Assembly (NCBI RefSeq): GCF_026547205.1
Contig: NZ_CP106877.1
Span: 372,001 to 436,000, forward strand
DNA from: Fervidibacillus halotolerans
Lineage (GTDB): Bacteria > Bacillota > Bacilli > Bacillales > Caldibacillaceae
Direction: 5' to 3'
Length of the DNA: 64,000 bases
Each line of letters starts with the position of its first letter. Within the stretch, counting starts at the first letter, position 1. The notes below the pieces were generated by a model. That model saw only the letters and a list, made by a program, of their open reading frames with translations, was not told where the DNA came from and ran no database searches. Below, one piece after another: positions 37,045 through 46,723 of this stretch. Both the position numbers and the translations under genes were made by a program.

Positions 37045-37803
37045 ATGAAATCGATTGTGATCGGTAAGACGGTTATAGGAGAGGGATTACCGAAAGTCAT
37101 CGTCCCGTTAACGAAATTTAACGATGAAGATTTACTAGTGGAATTAAGTAACGTGAAATCGATGAATCCGGATATTATTGAATGGCGGGCGGATTTTTAT
37201 AGGAAAGTAGGAGACCTACCGTCCGTCCGACATCTATTATCCGAAATACGAACGGAGGCATACGATTTACCACTACTTTTCACCTTTCGAACGCAGAAAG
37301 AGGGGGGAAGTGGGGATGCATCCGTTTCGTATTATCAAAAATTATTGGAAGAAGTCATATGTTCAAGGAAAATAGAGGTAATTGATATCGAATGGAACAT
37401 AGCAAAGCCTTTCATTGATTCACTCGTTGACTTAGCGGAAAAGAACGGGGTTTTTGTTTTAATGTCCCACCACAATTTTCAAAATACACCTTCGAAAAAA
37501 GAAATCATCGATCGCTTTCGTTCGATGGAACAATCGGGGGCACATATGACGAAAATAGCCGTGATGCCAAAGGATTTTCATGATGTGATGACGTTAATGG
37601 AAGCGTCATGGGATATGAAAACGAAATACGCTACCCGGCCCTTTATTGCGATTTCTATGGGGAAACTAGGAATGATTAGCCGAATGGCTGCCGGATTATA
37701 TGGCTCTGCTGCGACCTTCGCTTCAGGAAAGACGTCTTCTGCCCCAGGTCAAATTCCGATCGGCCAATTGAGAACGATCTTTGATTTGTTACATAAAGGA
37801 TAA
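37045..37803 (+). CDS. aroD: Type I 3-dehydroquinate dehydratase
   Basis: 252 residues. Residue numbering even matches the enterobacterial enzymes: Schiff-base Lys at K170 (TKIAVMP) and general-base His at H143 (SHHNF), with E47-R49 (EWRAD) and R82 (TFRTQ) in the substrate site. It dehydrates 3-dehydroquinate to 3-dehydroshikimate in the shikimate pathway. The start at 37045 follows AGGAGACG. It is a single gene followed by a terminator shared with guaC. Confidence 0.92.
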   Translation: MKSIVIGKTVIGEGLPKVIVPLTKFNDEDLLVELSNVKSMNPDIIEWRADFYRKVGDLPSVRHLLSEIRTEAYDLPLLFTFRTQKEGGSGDASVSYYQKLLEEVICSRKIEVIDIEWNIAKPFIDSLVDLAEKNGVFVLMSHHNFQNTPSKKEIIDRFRSMEQSGAHMTKIAVMPKDFHDVMTLMEASWDMKTKYATRPFIAISMGKLGMISRMAAGLYGSAATFASGKTSSAPGQIPIGQLRTIFDLLHKG

Positions 37804-37822
37804 GAAAAAGTGTTGAAAAGAA

Positions 37823-37856
37823 TAAAAAAATCGAAGTTTCTTCAACTTCGATTTAT
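37823..37856. terminator. Bidirectional terminator between aroD and guaC
   Basis: AAATCGAAGTT-TCTTC-AACTTCGATTT, an 11-bp stem with A/T runs on both sides. It serves the convergent aroD and guaC genes. Confidence 0.8.
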
Positions 37857-37863
37857 CTATATT

Positions 37864-38844
37864 TTAAATACGATCACCGTTGAAAATAGAATTTTTCACG
37901 ACGACATAATCTACTTTTCTCAAGGCGTTTATATTTTTTCCTCCTGCATAAGATATGGCCGATTGAAGATCTTCCTCCATTTCCGTTAACGTATGTTGGA
38001 GTCGACCTTTACATTTTACAAGCATCCGTTTTCCTTCCACATTTTTCCTTTTTCCCTTTTGATACTCGGAGGCGGAACCATAGTATTCTTTGTACAATTT
38101 TCCGTCCACTTCGACCGTTTTTCCAGGGGATTCTTCATGGCCTGCAAAAAGGGAGCCGATCATAACCATTGTAGCACCGAAACGGATCGATTTTGCAATA
38201 TCTCCATGGGTGCGAATTCCTCCATCAGCAATAATCGGTTTGCTTGCGGCTTTCGAACACCAGTTAACAGCAGCTAATTGCCAGCCTCCGGTTCCAAAAC
38301 CGGTTTTTATTTTTGTCGTACATACTTTTCCAGGACCGATTCCTACTTTTGTTGCATCTGCACCAGCGTTTTCTAATTCGCGTACTGCCTCGGGAGTTCC
38401 CACATTTCCAGCAATTACAAACGTATCAGGAAGTAGATTTTTAATATGTTGTATCATTTGGATGACGGAAATGGAGTGACCGTGGGCGATATCGATCGTA
38501 ATGTATTCGGGTGATAATCCGTGATCGGCCAATTGCTGGATAAAGGCAAATTCCTCTTTTTTGACTCCAACGCTAATGGAAGCAAATAAACCGCGGGCTT
38601 GCATCTCTTTAACGAATGCCAAACGTTTTTCTTGTTGGAAGCGATGCATAATATAAAAATAGCCATTTTCAGCAAGGTAGATTGCAATTTTTTCATCGAT
38701 GATCGTTTGCATGTTCGCAGGTACTACTGGTAAACGGAAAGTAAATTTACCGAATGTAACGGACGTATTGCATTCCTTTCGACTATTGACGATACATTTC
38801 GCAGGAATGAGTTGAACATCTTCATAATCAAAAATATTTTCCAT
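37864..38844 (-). CDS. guaC: GMP reductase, type 2
   Basis: 326 residues beginning [17 protein letters not shown], like Bacillus GuaC. The TIM-barrel shows the IMPDH/GMPR-family active loop [18 protein letters not shown] with the catalytic Cys, [18 protein letters not shown] (phosphate binding) and [13 protein letters not shown]. It reduces GMP to IMP with NADPH in purine salvage. GAGGTG lies 6 bases before ATG 38844; the preceding ATG (38847) is too close to it. A promoter is visible upstream. Confidence 0.93.
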   Translation of the reverse strand: MENIFDYEDVQLIPAKCIVNSRKECNTSVTFGKFTFRLPVVPANMQTIIDEKIAIYLAENGYFYIMHRFQQEKRLAFVKEMQARGLFASISVGVKKEEFAFIQQLADHGLSPEYITIDIAHGHSISVIQMIQHIKNLLPDTFVIAGNVGTPEAVRELENAGADATKVGIGPGKVCTTKIKTGFGTGGWQLAAVNWCSKAASKPIIADGGIRTHGDIAKSIRFGATMVMIGSLFAGHEESPGKTVEVDGKLYKEYYGSASEYQKGKRKNVEGKRMLVKCKGRLQHTLTEMEEDLQSAISYAGGKNINALRKVDYVVVKNSIFNGDRI

Positions 38845-38903
38845 CATTCGCACCTCAAAACGAATATTTTTTATAAAAACAAATAAAATCATTCGCCATA
38901 TGT

Positions 38904-38932
38904 AATATACATTATTGAAAAAACGATGTCAA
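38904..38932 (-). promoter_or_regulatory. Sigma-A-type promoter of guaC
   Basis: On the minus strand TTGACA, 17 bases, TATATT, about 60 bases upstream of the guaC start. I see no purine riboswitch in the leader. Confidence 0.7.
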
Positions 38933-39548
38933 TGAATAGAAAGTACTATAAAATGTTCGTTTTTTGTGGAATTGACGACCGTTTTTTAAACATGGATTTT
39001 CAACTTAATCGTATTCATTAATGGGGAAATGTTCATTCTTGCGTTATGGGGAATAATCAGGAAAATGAGCGCAAATGATAAAACGTCAAAGAGTGCATTT
39101 TTTAGTAGGGGTTCCACGGTTATTTTTTGTTTAAATGGAAGGAAATTGTTGTTTCTTGAATTGGAATCTTCCAGCGTTCTTTTTAAAAGAAAAACCCTTC
39201 ATTAAATGAGAAAGTCCGTTGGCATCTTTAAATCGGTCAACGGTCGGGTTTGTCCATGTCTTTGATTGATCGCGTGAACAAATGAAAATTTGGGTGCCGT
39301 TGAACAAAAGGAGAACTAGGAAGATTATTTGAAAATTGATTGGAAAATTTCTATTCGTATAAATTGGGTATGTTTACCATGAATTTTTCACTTTGTCAAA
39401 TAATAAGAACCCTTTCATTTCTCACCTAAAAAAATGTCAAAAATCTTTCGTATAATGGTTTGAATTTCGTAACAATATTCAAGTTCATGTTATTTAAAAT
39501 TAATTATTATATAAGTATGGTACCAATTAAATAATGGGAGGGAAAAAA
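38933..39548. other. Long leader upstream of cydA
   Basis: About 615 AT-rich bases without a gene. Such spacers in Bacillus cyd operons carry Rex, ResD and CcpA sites. I could not identify a clear TTGTGAA-N-TTCACAA Rex palindrome here. TATAAT occurs at 39451 but without a good -35. Confidence 0.4.
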
Positions 39549-40940
39549 ATGAGCGAACTGATTTTAGCTCGTATTCAATTTGCTTCCACAACTGTGTTTC
39601 ACTTCTTTTTCGTACCGTTATCTATCGGTTTAGCTTTTATCGTTGCACTCATGGAGACGCTTTATGTGGTAAAAAAGCAAGAAATTTACAAGAAGATGTC
39701 GAAGTTTTGGGGGAAGTTTTTCCTAATTAACTTTGCAGTAGGTGTAGTAACTGGAATTATACAAGAATTTCAATTTGGTATGAACTGGTCTGATTATTCT
39801 CGTTTTGTAGGAGATGTTTTCGGTCCCCCGTTAGCAATTGAGGCATTACTTGCTTTCTTCTTGGAATCTACTTTTATCGGTCTATGGATTTTCGGATGGA
39901 ATCGTCTTCCGAAAAAAATTCATTTATTATCCATTTGGCTCGTATCGTTCGGTACCGCAATTTCAGCCTTGTGGATTATGGCAGCAAACTCCTTCATGCA
40001 AAATCCTGTTGGATATACGATCCAAAATGGCCGTGCGGAAATGAATGATTTTCTCGGCGTGTTGACAAATGAAAAACTACTCGTTGCATATCCGCACACG
40101 ATTTTTGCAAGTTTAACAACAGCTGCCTTTTTAGTTGGAGGTATATCCGCATGGAACTTGTTGAAAAAGCGCCATGTAGACTTCTTTAAACGTTCTGCTG
40201 TCATTGCATTAATTATCGGTTTCGTTTCTTCTTTAGGTGTTGCTTTTTCTGGACATACACAGGCCCAATATTTAGTTAAAGAACAACCTATGAAAATGGC
40301 TGCTGCAGAAGCGTTATGGGACGATAGCGGAGATCCGGCTGCATGGACAGTCATCGCTGGTATTGATACGGACAATAAAGAAAACACATTCCAATGGGAT
40401 ATTCCGTATGCTTTAAGCTTTTTGTCTTATGGTAAATTTTCCGGTGAAGTAAAAGGAATGAATACAATCCAACAAGAATATGAACAATTGTATGGAGAAG
40501 GAAATTATATCCCGCCGGTGAAAACGACATTTTGGAGTTTTCGAATCATGGTTGCGGCGGGTGTGCTAATGATTTTGTTAAGTTTGATCGGCTTGATTTT
40601 AAACTGGAAACAAAAACTTCCGACCAGCACACGATTCTTAAAATGGATGATTCCAGCCATATTCCTTCCGTATATTGCAAATACATTCGGCTGGATTATG
40701 TCTGAAATTGGACGTCAACCATGGGTAGTTAATGGCTTGATGTTAACGGCAGAAGGGGTATCTCCAAGTGTATCGTCAGGTCAAATCTTGTTCTCACTCA
40801 TTGCATTTTCGTTAATTTACACGATTCTTGCAATCGTAATGATCTTCTTGTTCGTCAAGGTAAACAAACAAGGACCGTACGCACCGGATACGGAGGATGC
40901 GAACGTTGCGGATCCGTTTAGCACAGGGAGGGTCGGATAA
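39549..40940 (+). CDS. cydA: Cytochrome bd ubiquinol/menaquinol oxidase subunit I
   Basis: 463 residues, multi-helix. It starts with LARIQFASTTVFHFFFVPLSIGLAF (heme b595 His region), followed by GVVTGIIQEFQFGMNW, ALLAFFLESTFIGLWIFGW and GHTQAQYLVKEQPMKMAAAEALW (quinol-binding Q-loop). GRQPWVVNGLMLTAEGVSP lies near the end. The Q-loop is short, as in Firmicute CydA. It oxidises quinol and reduces oxygen at low oxygen tension. ATG 39549 follows GGGAGGG. The stop overlaps cydB by 1 base. Confidence 0.95.
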   Translation: MSELILARIQFASTTVFHFFFVPLSIGLAFIVALMETLYVVKKQEIYKKMSKFWGKFFLINFAVGVVTGIIQEFQFGMNWSDYSRFVGDVFGPPLAIEALLAFFLESTFIGLWIFGWNRLPKKIHLLSIWLVSFGTAISALWIMAANSFMQNPVGYTIQNGRAEMNDFLGVLTNEKLLVAYPHTIFASLTTAAFLVGGISAWNLLKKRHVDFFKRSAVIALIIGFVSSLGVAFSGHTQAQYLVKEQPMKMAAAEALWDDSGDPAAWTVIAGIDTDNKENTFQWDIPYALSFLSYGKFSGEVKGMNTIQQEYEQLYGEGNYIPPVKTTFWSFRIMVAAGVLMILLSLIGLILNWKQKLPTSTRFLKWMIPAIFLPYIANTFGWIMSEIGRQPWVVNGLMLTAEGVSPSVSSGQILFSLIAFSLIYTILAIVMIFLFVKVNKQGPYAPDTEDANVADPFSTGRVG

Positions 40941-41956
40941 TGGAACTAAGTGAATTATGGTTCGTGTTAATCGGGGTATTGTTTGTCGGATTCGTATTTT
41001 TAGAAGGATTCGACTTTGGTGTTGGAATGGCAACGAAGTTTTTGGCAAAAAATAATATGGAAAGACGGGTATTAATTAATACGATCGGTCCTTTTTGGGA
41101 TGCAAATGAGGTTTGGTTACTGACGGCAGGGGGTGCGATGTTTGCGGCTTTCCCCCACTGGTATGCAACATTATTCAGCGGTTATTACTTAGCATTCGTC
41201 CTATTGTTGCTCGCGCTAATTGCCCGTGGTGTCGCCTTTGAGTATCGTGGTAAACACGATAATCCAAATTGGTTTAAAACGTGGGATTGGGCGATCTTTT
41301 TAGGAAGTATTTTGCCACCATTTTTATTGGGCGTTCTATTTACAGGATTAATCAAAGGTCTTCCGATTAATGCCGATATGGAAATGAACGCAAGCTTTTT
41401 CGGTGACTTAGTAAACGTCTATACGGTTATTGGCGGTATCGTTTTTGTTATGCTAGTGTATCTACATGGTTTAATGTTCATTTCTCTTAAAACGGATGGA
41501 GATCTACGTGAACGGGCAAGGAAAGTTGCTCAAAAAATGTACTTGGCAACAGGTTTAGGTGTTGTCGTCTTCATTGCATCGACAGCGATGTACACAGAAG
41601 CCTTTGCGGACCGAGGGGCAATATTAATTCCTGTTTATGGCGTTGCCGTTGTCCTTTACTTATTCCTCTATCCATTGTTGAAGAATAAGAAAGAAGGACT
41701 CAGTTTTACGATGACCGGTCTTATATTAATACTTGTGACGGCTTCTTTCTTCGTCGTCTTGTTCCCGAACGTGATGATTAGTTCGGTCGATCCATCTTAT
41801 AGCATTTCGTTGTACGATGCTGCATCTGGCGCTTATTCGTTAAAGGTCATGACGATCGTCGCTGGAATTTTTGTTCCGATTGTGTTAGCTTATACAGTGT
41901 GGAGCTACTATGTTTTCCGTAAAAGAGTAACGAATAAGGAGCACTTGGAGTACTAA
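40940..41956 (+). CDS. cydB: Cytochrome bd oxidase subunit II
   Basis: 338 residues with eight or nine membrane helices. It begins SELWFVLIGVLFVGFVFLEGFDFGVGM and continues IGPFWDANEVWLLTAGGAMFAAFPHWYA, both family signatures. It forms the heterodimer with CydA. Start and stop both overlap their neighbours by one base (TAATG), so cydABC are translationally coupled. Confidence 0.95.
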   Translation: MELSELWFVLIGVLFVGFVFLEGFDFGVGMATKFLAKNNMERRVLINTIGPFWDANEVWLLTAGGAMFAAFPHWYATLFSGYYLAFVLLLLALIARGVAFEYRGKHDNPNWFKTWDWAIFLGSILPPFLLGVLFTGLIKGLPINADMEMNASFFGDLVNVYTVIGGIVFVMLVYLHGLMFISLKTDGDLRERARKVAQKMYLATGLGVVVFIASTAMYTEAFADRGAILIPVYGVAVVLYLFLYPLLKNKKEGLSFTMTGLILILVTASFFVVLFPNVMISSVDPSYSISLYDAASGAYSLKVMTIVAGIFVPIVLAYTVWSYYVFRKRVTNKEHLEY

Positions 41957-43686
41957 TGGATAAAAACCTTTTGCAATATAAAGGCAGTAAAAAATTAATA
42001 GTGATCATTGCTTTCATTACGCTAGGTCAATCAGCGGCCATCATCGGTCAGGCTGTGTATTTGGCACGGGCGATAGTCAGCATGTATGAAGGGGCTGCTT
42101 CCTCTGCAGTCCTTTCTTCTTTCGCCTATTTTCTAGTTTTATATACCATTCGACATCTTCTTCAATGGTGGAAATCTAGACTTGCTTATCGATTTGCTGA
42201 CGATACGGCAAGGCATATGGAACAACTACTCATCAACCGTCTCTTTCAACTCGGTCCTCGTGCCGTGGGAAAACACGGGTCGGGAAATCTTGTAACCCTT
42301 GCCATCGAAGGAATTCCGAGTTTCCGAACGTACCTCGAACTGTTTATCCCAAGAATGATCGCAATGTTAGCAATCCCTATTCCAATTTTTCTATACGTAT
42401 TTTGGATGGATAAATTGTCAGGTATTATTCTTGCTCTCGTTATTCCAATCATGATTGCTTTTTTAATCTTGCTAGGGCTGGCTGCGAAAAAACAAATCAA
42501 CTCACAAATGGGCACTTATATTTTATTATCCCGCCATTTTGTCGATTCACTGCGTGGGTTGGTTACATTGAAATTTTTAGGTAGAAGTAAAAGACATAGA
42601 GATTCGATCGAAACGGTGAGTGATAAATTTCGGATCGCAACGATCAAGACGATGCGCATTGCCTTTTTATCTGGTTTTTCCTTAGACTTTTTTTCAACCC
42701 TGTCTGTAGCGGTCGTCGCTGTCGAACTCGGTTTACGATTAATTGAAGGAAATATACTTTTCGAACCAGCATTAACGATTTTAATATTGGCACCGGAGTA
42801 CTTTTTCCCAATAAAAGATTTCGGTAACGATTATCATGCAACGATGGATGGGAAAGAAGCAGGGAAACAAATTCATTGCCTGCTGGATGAAGAAAATGTG
42901 TTGGAAGAATTGACTTTTCCAATCGGTCGTTGGAACGGAAAAAGTACGCTGGTTGTACAAGGATTGGAGAAGAAATCTGAGGATGGGGAATCGATTCTAA
43001 ATCCGATTGATATAGAAGTTAATGGATTTCAGAAAATCGGTATCGTTGGACTTTCCGGTGCAGGTAAATCGACCCTTATAGATATTTTATCTGGATTTTC
43101 TCGACCAACTGCAGGAACGTTGATCGTAAACGGATTAAAGATGCCTCATTTTTCCATTACCGATTGGTTAAATCAAGTTGCGTATATTCCACAACATCCG
43201 TATATCTTTTCAGGGACTGTAGCCGATAATATTCGTCTGTACGAGCCGGAAGCATCGATGGATCAGGTAAAGGCGGTCGCAGAAAAAACGGGACTACTTC
43301 AACTAATTGAGAGTTTTCCTAACGGATTTGAAGAGCGGATCGGCCAAGGGGGACGAAGTTTAAGCGGTGGGGAAGAACAACGGATTGCACTGGCGAGAGG
43401 TCTTTTACAAAATCGTCCGATATTAATTTTCGATGAACCGACTGCCCATTTGGATATTGAAACGGAACATGATATAAAACGGATGATGTTACCGTTAATG
43501 GAAAATAAACTCGTCTTTTTTGCAACTCACCGTCTTCATTGGATGAAAAATATGGATCAAATCATCGTTATTGAAAAGGGACGGATCGTCGAGAGAGGTA
43601 CCCATAGCCAACTGTATGATAAAAAAGGTGCATATTACCGTCTCGTTCAAGCTCATCAGGGAGGTGGGCGATATGACATTGTTTAA
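41956..43686 (+). CDS. cydC: ABC transporter subunit for cytochrome bd assembly (CydC)
   Basis: 576 residues: an exporter membrane domain (about 15-320) and an ATPase with Walker A GLSGAGKST, signature LSGGEEQR, Walker B ILIFDEPTAHLD and H-loop ATHRLHW. In Bacillus this and the next gene form a heterodimeric exporter of thiols or heme-related compounds that is needed for cytochrome bd maturation. The symbol follows the B. subtilis gene order (cydC then cydD). Confidence 0.88.
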   Translation: MDKNLLQYKGSKKLIVIIAFITLGQSAAIIGQAVYLARAIVSMYEGAASSAVLSSFAYFLVLYTIRHLLQWWKSRLAYRFADDTARHMEQLLINRLFQLGPRAVGKHGSGNLVTLAIEGIPSFRTYLELFIPRMIAMLAIPIPIFLYVFWMDKLSGIILALVIPIMIAFLILLGLAAKKQINSQMGTYILLSRHFVDSLRGLVTLKFLGRSKRHRDSIETVSDKFRIATIKTMRIAFLSGFSLDFFSTLSVAVVAVELGLRLIEGNILFEPALTILILAPEYFFPIKDFGNDYHATMDGKEAGKQIHCLLDEENVLEELTFPIGRWNGKSTLVVQGLEKKSEDGESILNPIDIEVNGFQKIGIVGLSGAGKSTLIDILSGFSRPTAGTLIVNGLKMPHFSITDWLNQVAYIPQHPYIFSGTVADNIRLYEPEASMDQVKAVAEKTGLLQLIESFPNGFEERIGQGGRSLSGGEEQRIALARGLLQNRPILIFDEPTAHLDIETEHDIKRMMLPLMENKLVFFATHRLHWMKNMDQIIVIEKGRIVERGTHSQLYDKKGAYYRLVQAHQGGGRYDIV

Positions 43687-45397
43687 AACATATATTTTTC
43701 CGTATATAAAACAGTATAAATGGATGATGATCACGACGATTTTGCTAGGAATGATGACCGTCCTTGCCGCTTCCCTATTAAATTTTACATCCGGTTATTT
43801 AATAACCCGTGCGGCTGAAATGCCTTTGAATATCCTTATGATCTATGTGCCCGTCGTTCTTGTTCGGGCCTTTGGGATCGCTCGGCCGGTTGCCCGCTAT
43901 TTGGAAAGGCTCGCCGGACATAATGCAGTGTTGAAGATTTTATCTTCTATGCGGGTGAAACTGTATGATATGTTGGAGCCTCAAGCTTTGTTCGTCCGTT
44001 CCCGATTTCAAACCGGGGATTTAATAGGCACGTTAGCAGATGATATTGAACATTTGCAAGATGCATATATTCGGACGATTTTCCCTACGATTACCGCTTT
44101 ATTTTTATTACTGTATTCTGTTATTACTTTGGCTGTATACGACTGGCTTTTTGCCTTATGGATGTTCCTTTGTTTAAGTGTGATCATCTTTGTATACCCA
44201 CTTTTTTCTTTATATATTTTGAAAAAGAAACAGATGAAGGAAAAGGAAAGTAAGGGCGATCAATATCGGGCATTAACCGATGCGGTACTTGGAATTAGCG
44301 ACTGGGTGATTAGCGGGAAAAAGGAACGATTTATTCGTAAATATGTGGAGATGAGTGGAAAAACCCATGAAGCTCAAAGGGAAATAGCTTTCTGGAACCA
44401 ATCCCGTACGTTCCAATTGCATGTCATAAGTGGACTGATCACTATTTTTGTCGGATTTTGGGCAGGACATGAAGCAATGTCAGGCAATATTTTGCCTACG
44501 TATATTGCGTCTTTCACCCTCGTTACCTTTCCGATTTTGGAAAGTCTGATTCCTGTATCCCATGCGGTTGAACGGATTCCATCGTACCAAGAGTCTTTGC
44601 AACGAATTGATCAAATAAATAAAACGGTACCGAAAGAACAGAAAAAAGAGGAATCGGTTAAACTTGGAGAAAAACCGGTTATTGAAATAAAGAATGTTTC
44701 CTATAAATATGATGGTGGTAAAGAAGAAGCGGTAAAATCGTTGAATTTAAGTATTCCTCATGGCCAAAAAATTGCGATATTAGGTCGGAGCGGTTCAGGA
44801 AAATCAACATTGTTACAGTTATTGTTAGGCGTCCGTTCACCCCAAACGGGTGAAATATTGATCGATGACACACCACCGGAAAAATATGGGGATCAAATTT
44901 TTGATTTAGTAGGGGTATTAAACCAAAAACCGTATTTGTTTGCAACGACAGTTGAAAACAATATACGTCTTGGAAAAGAAGATGCGACGAAAGAAGAAAT
45001 AGAAAGGGTCATCCGTCAAGTTGGATTGGATCAATATATCCATTCCCTTCCGAAGGGGCTAGATACGCAAATGGAAGAGGCAGGTCAACGGTTTTCTGGC
45101 GGGGAAAGGCAACGGATTGCACTCGCACGGATTTTATTAAAAGATACGCCTGTCGTTGTTTTGGATGAACCAACGGTCGGTTTAGACCCGGAAACAGAAC
45201 TGGATCTACTATCAACGATGTTTAACGTATTGAAAGAAAAAACGGTTATTTTAATCACCCATCATTTAATTGGTCTAGAAAAAATGGATCAGATTATTTT
45301 TATGGATAAAGGTAGGATTAAAATGAGCGGTAGCCATAAACAATTGATGGAAACGGATGAGAGATATCGACAACTTTATCAACTTGACCGGGGTTAA
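43673..45397 (+). CDS. cydD: ABC transporter subunit for cytochrome bd assembly (CydD)
   Basis: 574 residues from ATG 43673, which has GGGAGGTGGG upstream and overlaps cydC by 14 bases. The membrane domain has RAFGIARPVARYLERLAGHNAVL, a conserved cydDC segment. The ATPase has Walker A GRSGSGKST, signature FSGGERQR, Walker B VVVLDEPTVGLD and H-loop ITHHLIG. Partner of CydC; last gene of the operon. Confidence 0.88.
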   Translation: MTLFKTYIFPYIKQYKWMMITTILLGMMTVLAASLLNFTSGYLITRAAEMPLNILMIYVPVVLVRAFGIARPVARYLERLAGHNAVLKILSSMRVKLYDMLEPQALFVRSRFQTGDLIGTLADDIEHLQDAYIRTIFPTITALFLLLYSVITLAVYDWLFALWMFLCLSVIIFVYPLFSLYILKKKQMKEKESKGDQYRALTDAVLGISDWVISGKKERFIRKYVEMSGKTHEAQREIAFWNQSRTFQLHVISGLITIFVGFWAGHEAMSGNILPTYIASFTLVTFPILESLIPVSHAVERIPSYQESLQRIDQINKTVPKEQKKEESVKLGEKPVIEIKNVSYKYDGGKEEAVKSLNLSIPHGQKIAILGRSGSGKSTLLQLLLGVRSPQTGEILIDDTPPEKYGDQIFDLVGVLNQKPYLFATTVENNIRLGKEDATKEEIERVIRQVGLDQYIHSLPKGLDTQMEEAGQRFSGGERQRIALARILLKDTPVVVLDEPTVGLDPETELDLLSTMFNVLKEKTVILITHHLIGLEKMDQIIFMDKGRIKMSGSHKQLMETDERYRQLYQLDRG

Positions 45398-45401
45398 TCT
45401 A

Positions 45402-45513
45402 GTGGGTCGAGGTTCCGGTTCCTTTGACCCACCTGGGACGAGGTTCCGGTTCTTTTGGCTCAGGTGGTGGGTCAAGGTTCCGGTTCCTTCGACCCAGTTC
45501 GGTTCCTTCGACA
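45402..45513 (+). repeat. Tandem array of 31-nt hairpin repeats
   Basis: Three units of 31 bases (45402-45432, 45433-45463, 45467-45497) and a partial fourth (45498-45513). Each has a conserved loop (GAGGTTCCGGTTCCTTT or close) enclosed by a 7-bp inverted stem. Unit 1 stem is GTGGGTC/GACCCAC. Unit 2 is CTGGGAC/GGCTCAG, with the outer pair swapped from G-C to C-G and one mismatch. Unit 3 is GTGGGTC/GACCCAG. The array lies between the cydD stop and the DUF2804 gene. It lacks a T run, so it is not an ordinary terminator. Confidence 0.8.
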
Positions 45514-45542
45514 TATTTATTTTAAATGGGGGAGTGGGGAGA

Positions 45543-46583
45543 ATGCAAAGGGAAATTAAAAAGCCGGTACGTCTTTTAAATGAAAATGGAGAATTAGCGG
45601 AAATTGGATATGCAAGGAAGCCGATTTTTGAGTATCGAAGGAAAGATATCAAAGCAAGTCCGTGGCGCATTAAAGAATGGGACTATTATTTAATTACGAA
45701 CGATGATTATGCAGTAGCATTGACGATAGCGGATAATTCATACATCGGCTTTTTAAGCGCTTCATTGATCGATTTCAAGCAGAAGTGGTATAAAACAACG
45801 AGTGTTATTAAACCTTTAACATTCGGTAAATTAAACCTTCCTTCTTCGTCTACGCAAGGGGATATCGTATATAAAGATCATCGAGTTGAAATGGCGTTTT
45901 TTAAGAAAGGAAAAGATCGGCATCTCGAGTGTACGATGAAAAATTTAGATCGAAAGAAGGATTTTCATTGTGAATTCCTATTGTCAGATGAACCTCGAGA
46001 CTCGATGGTCATTGCCATTCCCTTTCCAGATAAGAAAAACGCCTTTTATTACAATCGGAAAATTAATTGTTTAACTGCTCGGGGAAAAGTGTATTTTGGA
46101 GAAAAAGAATATGAATTTCTTCCCGACCGTTCTTTTGGAACGTTCGATTGGGGAAGAGGCGTATGGACTTATAAAAATACATGGTATTGGGGTTCAGCTT
46201 CTGGAATAATCAACGGGAAAAAATTTGGGTTTAATATAGGGTACGGTTTTGGTGATACATCGAAAGCTACGGAAAATATGGTTTTTTATGATGGAATTGC
46301 CCATAAACTAGATCAAGTTACCTTTCATATTCCGAAGAAGGATGAGAATGGAAAAAACTTTGCCTATATGAAGCCATGGACATTTTCGTCAAATGATGGC
46401 CGATTTGAAATGGATTTTGAGCCAATAATCGACCGGAATGATTCGATTTCCGTTGGAGTAATCGCTAGCGATCAACATCAAGTTTTCGGCTATTTTACGG
46501 GTAAGGCAGTTTTGAATGATGGAAAGGTAATTGAAGTGAAAAATTTATTAGGGTTTGCTGAACGGGTCGTGAATCGTTGGTAA
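45543..46583 (+). CDS. DUF2804 family protein
   Basis: 346 residues, starting at ATG 45543 after GGGGAGTGGGGAGA. The open frame extends upstream through the hairpin repeats, but that part is not protein-like. The sequence is beta-rich with family segments KASPWRIKEWDYYLI, LPDRSFGTFDWGRGVWTYKNTWYWGSASG and FGFNIGYGFGD. It resembles lipocalin/AttH-like hydratases or domains of unknown function seen in many Firmicutes. No membrane segment or signal peptide. Function unknown. Confidence 0.75.
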   Translation: MQREIKKPVRLLNENGELAEIGYARKPIFEYRRKDIKASPWRIKEWDYYLITNDDYAVALTIADNSYIGFLSASLIDFKQKWYKTTSVIKPLTFGKLNLPSSSTQGDIVYKDHRVEMAFFKKGKDRHLECTMKNLDRKKDFHCEFLLSDEPRDSMVIAIPFPDKKNAFYYNRKINCLTARGKVYFGEKEYEFLPDRSFGTFDWGRGVWTYKNTWYWGSASGIINGKKFGFNIGYGFGDTSKATENMVFYDGIAHKLDQVTFHIPKKDENGKNFAYMKPWTFSSNDGRFEMDFEPIIDRNDSISVGVIASDQHQVFGYFTGKAVLNDGKVIEVKNLLGFAERVVNRW

Positions 46584-46683
46584 GAAAAAGAATGGGAAGG
46601 ATTAAAACATACGGAAAATTTTTCCACAGTCAATCATTTTTTATTGCAACTATTTCCAATAAAATCTAGAGCCAGATAGAAAA

Positions 46684-46716
46684 AGGGGCCAAGGTAAAAT
46701 CGATCCTTGACCCCTA
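46684..46716. terminator. Terminator hairpin
   Basis: AGGGG-C-CAAGG pairs with CCTTG-A-CCCCT with one mismatch. It serves the convergent DUF2804 and aldehyde dehydrogenase genes. Confidence 0.6.
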
Positions 46717-46723
46717 TACTTAA

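Noticed and set aside
38845..38932. Purine riboswitch before guaC
   Set aside because: The leader is short and lacks the conserved purine riboswitch core; only a promoter and ribosome binding site are visible.
45357..45542. N-terminal extension of the DUF2804 frame through the hairpin repeats
   Set aside because: A strong ribosome binding site lies before ATG 45543, and the extension overlaps the cydD end and translates the repeats into low-complexity sequence.
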